Shown: one piece after another, positions 21,995-26,083 of the stretch
How positions within the stretch are numbered: the first letter of the stretch is position 1
Layout: each line of letters starts with the position of its first letter
Origin: Candidatus Scatousia excrementipullorum
GTDB lineage: Bacteria > Cyanobacteriota > Vampirovibrionia > Gastranaerophilales > Gastranaerophilaceae
DNA: 26,083 nucleotides
Direction: 5' to 3'
NCBI GenBank assembly: GCA_017694215.1
Contig: JADIND010000202.1
Location: 1-26,083 of the forward strand
Made by a program: the position numbers and the translations under genes
Notes under the pieces: generated by a model
What the model was told of the DNA's origin: nothing
Seen by the model: the letters and a program-made list of their open reading frames with translations, nothing else
The model's database searches: none

Positions 21995-23371
21995 ATGAAA
22001 ATTTTAAAAATATTAATTACCCTAATTTTATTAACGTGCAGCTTTTGCCCTACTGACGCTAAAAACAAACCTGTTGCTGCAGACAAAATAGAATACATGA
22101 ATTTGTCATGGTGGAAGCAATTCGGAGACGAAAATCTTGATAATCATCTTTTATTCGCATATGAAAATAATAAAGATTTAAAAATTGCAACAGCCTCAAC
22201 AAAACAGGCTCAGCAGGTTGTAAAAATGGCATTTGCCGATCAACTTCCGCAGTTATCAATAGATGCACATTTAGGAAGAGAATTTCCCTCGGCAACAACA
22301 AGATTTGGAGATGTCATAATTCCTGATTACACTCAAAGCAGGTTTCTTTTACCTTTAAACATGACATATGAACTTGATATTTGGGGAGAAAATTACCTCA
22401 AAACAAAAAGTGTTAAACAAAAACTGGAAATGATTAAACAGGATGAAAGAGCCTCATACATAATGATTACAACGGCTCTTGCTTCTAATTATTACAATCT
22501 TATAAAAGCAGATAAACTTATTGAGAATCAAAAAGAATTAATCAAAATACAGGAAGAAATTGTTAAATTATACGAAAAAATGTTTGACGGCGGTCTTTGT
22601 GCAATTTCAGATGTATTGAATCAAAAACAGTTTTTAACCGTTCTCAAAGAAGAATTAAACAACCTTAAAGAAACTCAGGACGTTCTGGAAAATCAGCTTA
22701 AAGTTATACTCGGCAACAGAGACCTTACTGATATAAAAAGAACTTCTTACGACAATATAAAATTAATAGAACTTCCTGCCGATATAAAATCAGAAGCTAT
22801 CCAGAACCGCCCTGACTTGATAAAAACCGAATTTTATATAAAACGAATAGGGATTGACGTAAAAGTTGCAAGAAGAGAATTTCTGCCGAAATTTATTATT
22901 TTTGGTCAGGTAGGATTTAATGCATACCAATTTTCACAGATGTTTGGATCGCATACATTTCTGTCTAATGTCGGAATAATGCCTTCTATTGATTTATTTA
23001 CCGGAGGAAGGAAAATGGCAATATTCAGATACCAGAAATTAGAATATGAAAAAGCTCTGCAAATTTACGAAAAAACAATTCTAACATCACTACAGGAGGT
23101 AAATGATGCAATGATGAGTGCAAAAACAGCCAGGCTGAATTTGCAGGCAAGCGAAGAACGATATGACATTGAAAATAAAAAATATGCTCTTATTGAAGAT
23201 AAATTTGATATCGGCTCAGCTTCTAATTTAGAACTCCTTCAGGCAAAAGAAGCACTAATACTTTCAGAAAAAACAAACATTTCAAACAAAATTAACAACA
23301 TTATTTCTGCAATCAACATATATAAAGCTGTGGGCGGAGTTGATTACATGCAGTTTGAAGAACTATTATAA
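21995..23371 (+). CDS. TolC/OprM-like outer-membrane efflux channel
   Basis: A protein of about 458 aa of the outer-membrane factor family, which trimerises into a channel that completes the EmrAB pump. It begins with a signal peptide (KILKILITLILLTCSF). Next is the family pattern LSWWKQFGDENLDNHL, then two repeats of long helices (about 55-240 and 265-450) with ALASNYYNLIKADKLI and LDLFTGGRKMAIFRYQKLEYEKAL-type segments. A cysteine at the end of the hydrophobic core (LLTCS) could be a lipobox, but T at -1 is atypical. I chose the ATG at 21995 because AAGGA lies 9 nt upstream; the ATG at 21989 would leave only 3 nt. It is divergent from the pump operon. Confidence 0.92.
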   Translation: MKILKILITLILLTCSFCPTDAKNKPVAADKIEYMNLSWWKQFGDENLDNHLLFAYENNKDLKIATASTKQAQQVVKMAFADQLPQLSIDAHLGREFPSATTRFGDVIIPDYTQSRFLLPLNMTYELDIWGENYLKTKSVKQKLEMIKQDERASYIMITTALASNYYNLIKADKLIENQKELIKIQEEIVKLYEKMFDGGLCAISDVLNQKQFLTVLKEELNNLKETQDVLENQLKVILGNRDLTDIKRTSYDNIKLIELPADIKSEAIQNRPDLIKTEFYIKRIGIDVKVARREFLPKFIIFGQVGFNAYQFSQMFGSHTFLSNVGIMPSIDLFTGGRKMAIFRYQKLEYEKALQIYEKTILTSLQEVNDAMMSAKTARLNLQASEERYDIENKKYALIEDKFDIGSASNLELLQAKEALILSEKTNISNKINNIISAINIYKAVGGVDYMQFEELL

Positions 23372-23516
23372 GGGCAAAAATTTGTTATTAAGTGATGAGT
23401 GAAACACTGGTGCGAAACGCCATATCATTCCGAGTCATTAACCTTTGCTGTCGTTGCTGCCGTACTATTACGGTTCAGGACTGCAATATAAATGCCATCG
23501 GCTTTTACAAAAAATC
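23372..23516. other. Gap after the TolC-like gene
   Basis: 145 bases before the terminator. It holds a 14-nt hairpin CCGTA-CTAT-TACGG (23460-23473) and is less AT-rich than other gaps. One ORF crosses it but also runs through the terminator and has no ribosome site. I see no gene; a long 3' untranslated region or small RNA is possible. Confidence 0.3.
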
Positions 23517-23550
23517 AGAGGCACCCTTTTTTAAAAGATGCCTCTTTTTT
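23517..23550. terminator. Bidirectional terminator between the TolC-like gene and S1 paralogue B
   Basis: AGAGGCA pairs with TGCCTCT around a 15-nt loop that can pair further (CTTT/AAAG), followed by T5-6 on the plus strand and by TGATTTTTT on the minus strand. Confidence 0.85.
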
Positions 23551-23579
23551 CATATGTTAGTGTTTATATACAATAACCA

Positions 23580-24647
23580 CTACTCTGCAGATATTTCTGT
23601 TGTATTCGGTTCTGTAACAGTAAGAGCAATACGTTTGTCAGTCGGATTAAACTTCAAAATGTATGTCATAATCTTATCTCCTACCTGCAGAATATTTCCG
23701 CTCTGGTTTTGAAGTTCAACAACTTCATTGTGAGGAAGTAATGCTTCAACTCCCGGAAATACTTCCACAAAAGCACCGAAATGTTTAATTCTTGTTATAG
23801 TACCTTCGACTTTATCGCCTTCTTTAATTTGTTTTTCAGCCTCAACCCAAGGATCCGGTTCAAGATTTTTTAAACTTAAAGAAACACGCTGTTTATCATG
23901 GTCAACTGCAATAACTTCAACATCAATTTTGTCACCGACTTTTAAGATATCAGTCGGATGGTCAATCCATCTCCATGAAAGTTGTGATAGAGGAAGAAGA
24001 CCGTCGATACCGCCCAAATCAATAAAGGCACCAAAATCAGTAATTCTTACAACATCACCTTTAACAATCTGTCCCGGTTCTATTTGAGAGAATACATTTT
24101 TTCTTGCTTCAACGGCACTATCTTCATAAACTTTTTTATTAGAAAGAATAAAGTTATTCTGCTGGCTGTCGAGAGTAAGGATTTTCAATTCAATTTTTGA
24201 ACCGACTTCAAGATCTGTTTCTTTGCTTCTTAACTGTGAAGAAGGAACAAAGCCGCGGACTCCGGAAATCTCTACTAAGACTCCGCCTTTAACAATACCG
24301 GCAATCGTACCAAGAATTGTTTCATCGGCAGCTTTAGCCTTTTCAAGTTCTTTCCAGGCGTATGCAAAATCAACTTTCTTTTTGGAAAGAAGGAATTTGC
24401 CGTCTTCATCTTCTTCTCTTATGATAAGGAATTCGTATTCTTTACCTTTTTCAAACTTATCTTCAACTTTTTCATCCTTTTCTACAGCCTCACGTGAAGG
24501 AACCACTGCAATAGTTTTTGCACCGATATCAACCATCACACCTTGACTGTCATAGCCGCATACTATACCTTTTACAAGGTCGCCTTTTTGAAACTTATAG
24601 TCATACTGTTTCAACAATTCTTCAAAATCTAATTCACTTGATGTCAT
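23580..24647 (-). CDS. Ribosomal protein S1 homologue (four S1 domains), paralogue B
   Basis: This 355-aa protein has the same four-domain layout as the S1 gene at 13465: GIVCGYDSQGVMVDI, GTIAGIVKGGVLVEI with GFVPSSQLRS, GDVVRITDFGAFIDL with GLLPLSQLSW, and GTITRIKHFGAFVEVFPGVEALLP. The two are clearly paralogues, closest in domains 2-4 and least alike at the N- and C-termini. It is a single gene with a good promoter and GGAG before the ATG. It may be the ribosomal S1, or an mRNA-binding regulator or stress form; Cyanobacteria also carry more than one S1-type gene. Confidence 0.9.
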   Translation of the reverse strand: MTSSELDFEELLKQYDYKFQKGDLVKGIVCGYDSQGVMVDIGAKTIAVVPSREAVEKDEKVEDKFEKGKEYEFLIIREEDEDGKFLLSKKKVDFAYAWKELEKAKAADETILGTIAGIVKGGVLVEISGVRGFVPSSQLRSKETDLEVGSKIELKILTLDSQQNNFILSNKKVYEDSAVEARKNVFSQIEPGQIVKGDVVRITDFGAFIDLGGIDGLLPLSQLSWRWIDHPTDILKVGDKIDVEVIAVDHDKQRVSLSLKNLEPDPWVEAEKQIKEGDKVEGTITRIKHFGAFVEVFPGVEALLPHNEVVELQNQSGNILQVGDKIMTYILKFNPTDKRIALTVTEPNTTEISAE

Positions 24648-24688
24648 CTTTACTCCATTGTATTAGCTTATCTGTTAACGTTGCTACT

Positions 24689-24717
24689 ATTTTAGCAGAC
24701 GAAGTTCAATATGTAAA
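24689..24717 (-). promoter_or_regulatory. Promoter of S1 paralogue B
   Basis: On the minus strand TTTACA (24717 to 24712) lies exactly 17 bp before TAAAAT (24694 to 24689). Transcription would start near 24682, leaving a leader of about 35 nt. The -35 is the same as that of the promoter at 9074. Confidence 0.7.
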
Positions 24718-24757
24718 GGGTTTTTAACCTTCCTTAACATTTTTTTACAGCACAAAG

Positions 24758-24787
24758 CAGGCTTATTCGCAGAACAAGCCCGTTTTT
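24758..24787. terminator. Hairpin downstream of valS
   Basis: CAGGCTTATTC pairs with GAACAAGCCCG (two G-U pairs) around a 3-nt loop. The T run (T5) is on the plus-strand side; on the minus strand, where valS ends 20 nt before, the following bases are only moderately T-rich. Probably the valS terminator all the same. Confidence 0.6.
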
Positions 24788-24806
24788 ATGACATGTTTTT
24801 ATTTAA

Positions 24807-26083
24807 TTAAGACTTCAATGACGCAATAAGCTCATTGATTGCACTCTCCTGAATTTCGATTTCGGCAATTCTTTCTTTAGTTTGCTGAATCAATTCTTTC
24901 GGGGCATTTGCGACAAATTTAGGATTGTTAATACGTCCTTCCAGTGACTTTTTCTCACCCGTTAATTTGTCGAGTTTTTTCTGCTGACGCTTAATTTCTT
25001 CATTAAAATCAATAAGGTTTTCAAGCGAAAGCACTATTTTTGATGCGGAAACAACCGCAGTTGCCGTCTTTTGCGGAACAGGGGCATTTACATCCGCATA
25101 TGTAATATTTTCCACTCTTGCAAGTCTTTTTATATAAGATTCTATAGCTTCAAATACCGGTTTTTCATCTTCTGCAGCACGGATTTCGATATCCATTTTC
25201 AAAGAAGTTGAAATATTGAAACTTTGTCTTACATTACGTAACGATTTAATAGTTTCGAAAACGAGTTCCATTTCTCTTGCTTCTTTTGGAAAAGCAAGTT
25301 TTTCTGAATATACAGGAAAATCTGCAACAATAATAGCAGGGAACTCACTATTTTTAGGGATTAACTGCCATACACGCTCTGTAATATGCGGCATAATCGG
25401 ATGAAGCATTCTCAACGACATATCAAGAACATATCGCAATACCCGCTGAGTATTAAGTTTTAATGCAGAATCCTGAAGCTGGATTTTAGCGATTTCCACA
25501 TACCAGTCGCAGTATGAATTCCAGAAGAAATCATATAAAACATGAGCAGTTTCGCCTATTCTAAAGGTTTCGATATTCTCGTTAATTTCTTTTGCAGTTG
25601 AATTCAATTTATCAAGAATCCATTTATCCGCAATGGTTAACTTATCAAAATCAATGTCACTGTTATCGACTCCATCGAGATTCATAAGAACAAATCTGGA
25701 AGCATTCCAGATTTTGTTAGCAAAATTTCTGCCGTATTCAAATCTTTCTTCGCTCATCTTGATATCCTGACCGCCGTACGTACAAAGAGATGTCATTGTG
25801 AATCTCAAAGCATCTGAACCGTACTTGTCAATAACTTTAACCGGATCAATAGTATTGCCTTTAGACTTAGACATTTTCTGACCTTTTTCATCTCTGATGA
25901 GTCCGTGGATATAAACGGTTGAGAAAGGAGCTTTGCCTGTAAATTCCAGTCCCATGGTAATCATTCTTGCAACCCAGAAGAAAATAATATCAAATCCTGT
26001 TACAAGAGTTGTTGTAGGATAGAACTTCTTGAAGTCTTCGCTATCGGTATTCGGCCAGCCCATAGTGGAGAAAGGCCATAAAC
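24807..26083 (-). CDS. valS: Valyl-tRNA synthetase, C-terminal part (5' end beyond window)
   Basis: About 425 residues of a class I aminoacyl-tRNA synthetase that charges tRNA-Val. The open frame runs to the window edge, where the residues read LWPFSTMGWPNT, a ValS signature; the internal ATG at 26063 is not the start. The KMSKSKGN signature is present, followed by the ValS-type GQDIKMSEERFEYGRNFANKIWNA segment (shown in parts), the anticodon-binding helical domain (NSYCDWYVEIAKIQL), and a C-terminal tRNA-binding coiled-coil arm (FNEEIKRQQKKLDKL onward). The catalytic HIGH half and the editing domain lie outside the window. Confidence 0.97.
   Translation of the reverse strand, partial: LWPFSTMGWPNTDSEDFKKFYPTTTLVTGFDIIFFWVARMITMGLEFTGKAPFSTVYIHGLIRDEKGQKMSKSKGNTIDPVKVIDKYGSDALRFTMTSLCTYGGQDIKMSEERFEYGRNFANKIWNASRFVLMNLDGVDNSDIDFDKLTIADKWILDKLNSTAKEINENIETFRIGETAHVLYDFFWNSYCDWYVEIAKIQLQDSALKLNTQRVLRYVLDMSLRMLHPIMPHITERVWQLIPKNSEFPAIIVADFPVYSEKLAFPKEAREMELVFETIKSLRNVRQSFNISTSLKMDIEIRAAEDEKPVFEAIESYIKRLARVENITYADVNAPVPQKTATAVVSASKIVLSLENLIDFNEEIKRQQKKLDKLTGEKKSLEGRINNPKFVANAPKELIQQTKERIAEIEIQESAINELIASLKS

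Noticed and set aside
23392..23712. 106-aa plus-strand ORF with Cys-rich start
   Set aside because: It reads through the terminator at 23517 and into the reverse of S1 paralogue B, with no Shine-Dalgarno site.

Overview
The window is AT-rich, compactly coded bacterial chromosome. The cell has an outer membrane (TolC-type channel, EmrA-type adaptor), type IV pilus or type II secretion assembly proteins, two four-domain S1 proteins, a cyanobacterial-style group 1/2 sigma factor, and several lineage-restricted proteins with an unusual N-terminal F-[ST]-G motif. I read this as a gut-type non-photosynthetic relative of Cyanobacteria (Vampirovibrionia/Melainabacteria, order Gastranaerophilales). 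That placement is inference from gene content and style; no rRNA is present to confirm it.

Layout. 12-2344 (minus): a pilus alignment operon, a PilM-PilN fusion followed by PilO. 2458-5174 (plus): nadA overlapping rlmB, then a sigma70 factor. 5247-8877 (minus): an unrecognised Ala/Pro/Glu-rich protein, a DnaJ/CbpA-like co-chaperone with a half zinc finger, and class II fructose-bisphosphate aldolase, each ended by its own hairpin. 9074-13386 (plus): a good promoter, a structured leader, and two large unrecognised proteins (375 and 977 aa). 13465-15417 (minus): ispH and an S1 gene, in the same frame and separated by a single stop codon. 15501-16045: a small XRE repressor divergent from a small coiled-coil protein. 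16072-16550 (plus): a strong promoter, tRNA-Cys, a 79-aa ORF, tRNA-Val and a terminator. 16724-18022 (minus): glucose-6-phosphate isomerase. 18152-18739 (plus): family 4 uracil-DNA glycosylase. 18781-23371: an EmrA/EmrB/MarR drug-efflux operon divergent from its TolC-like channel, with a 16-bp palindrome between them. 23580-24647 (minus): a second S1 paralogue. 24807-26083 (minus): the C-terminal part of valyl-tRNA synthetase, cut by the window edge.

Most genes are housekeeping: translation (rlmB, two S1, valS, two tRNAs), central carbon (fba, pgi), NAD and isoprenoid synthesis (nadA, ispH), and DNA repair. The less ordinary material is the PilM-PilN fusion, the in-frame ispH/S1 pair, the tRNA-ORF-tRNA unit, the XRE/coiled-coil module with palindromic operators, and the lineage-specific proteins at 5247, 9234 and 10453. 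I see no CRISPR array, insertion sequence, phage gene or rRNA.
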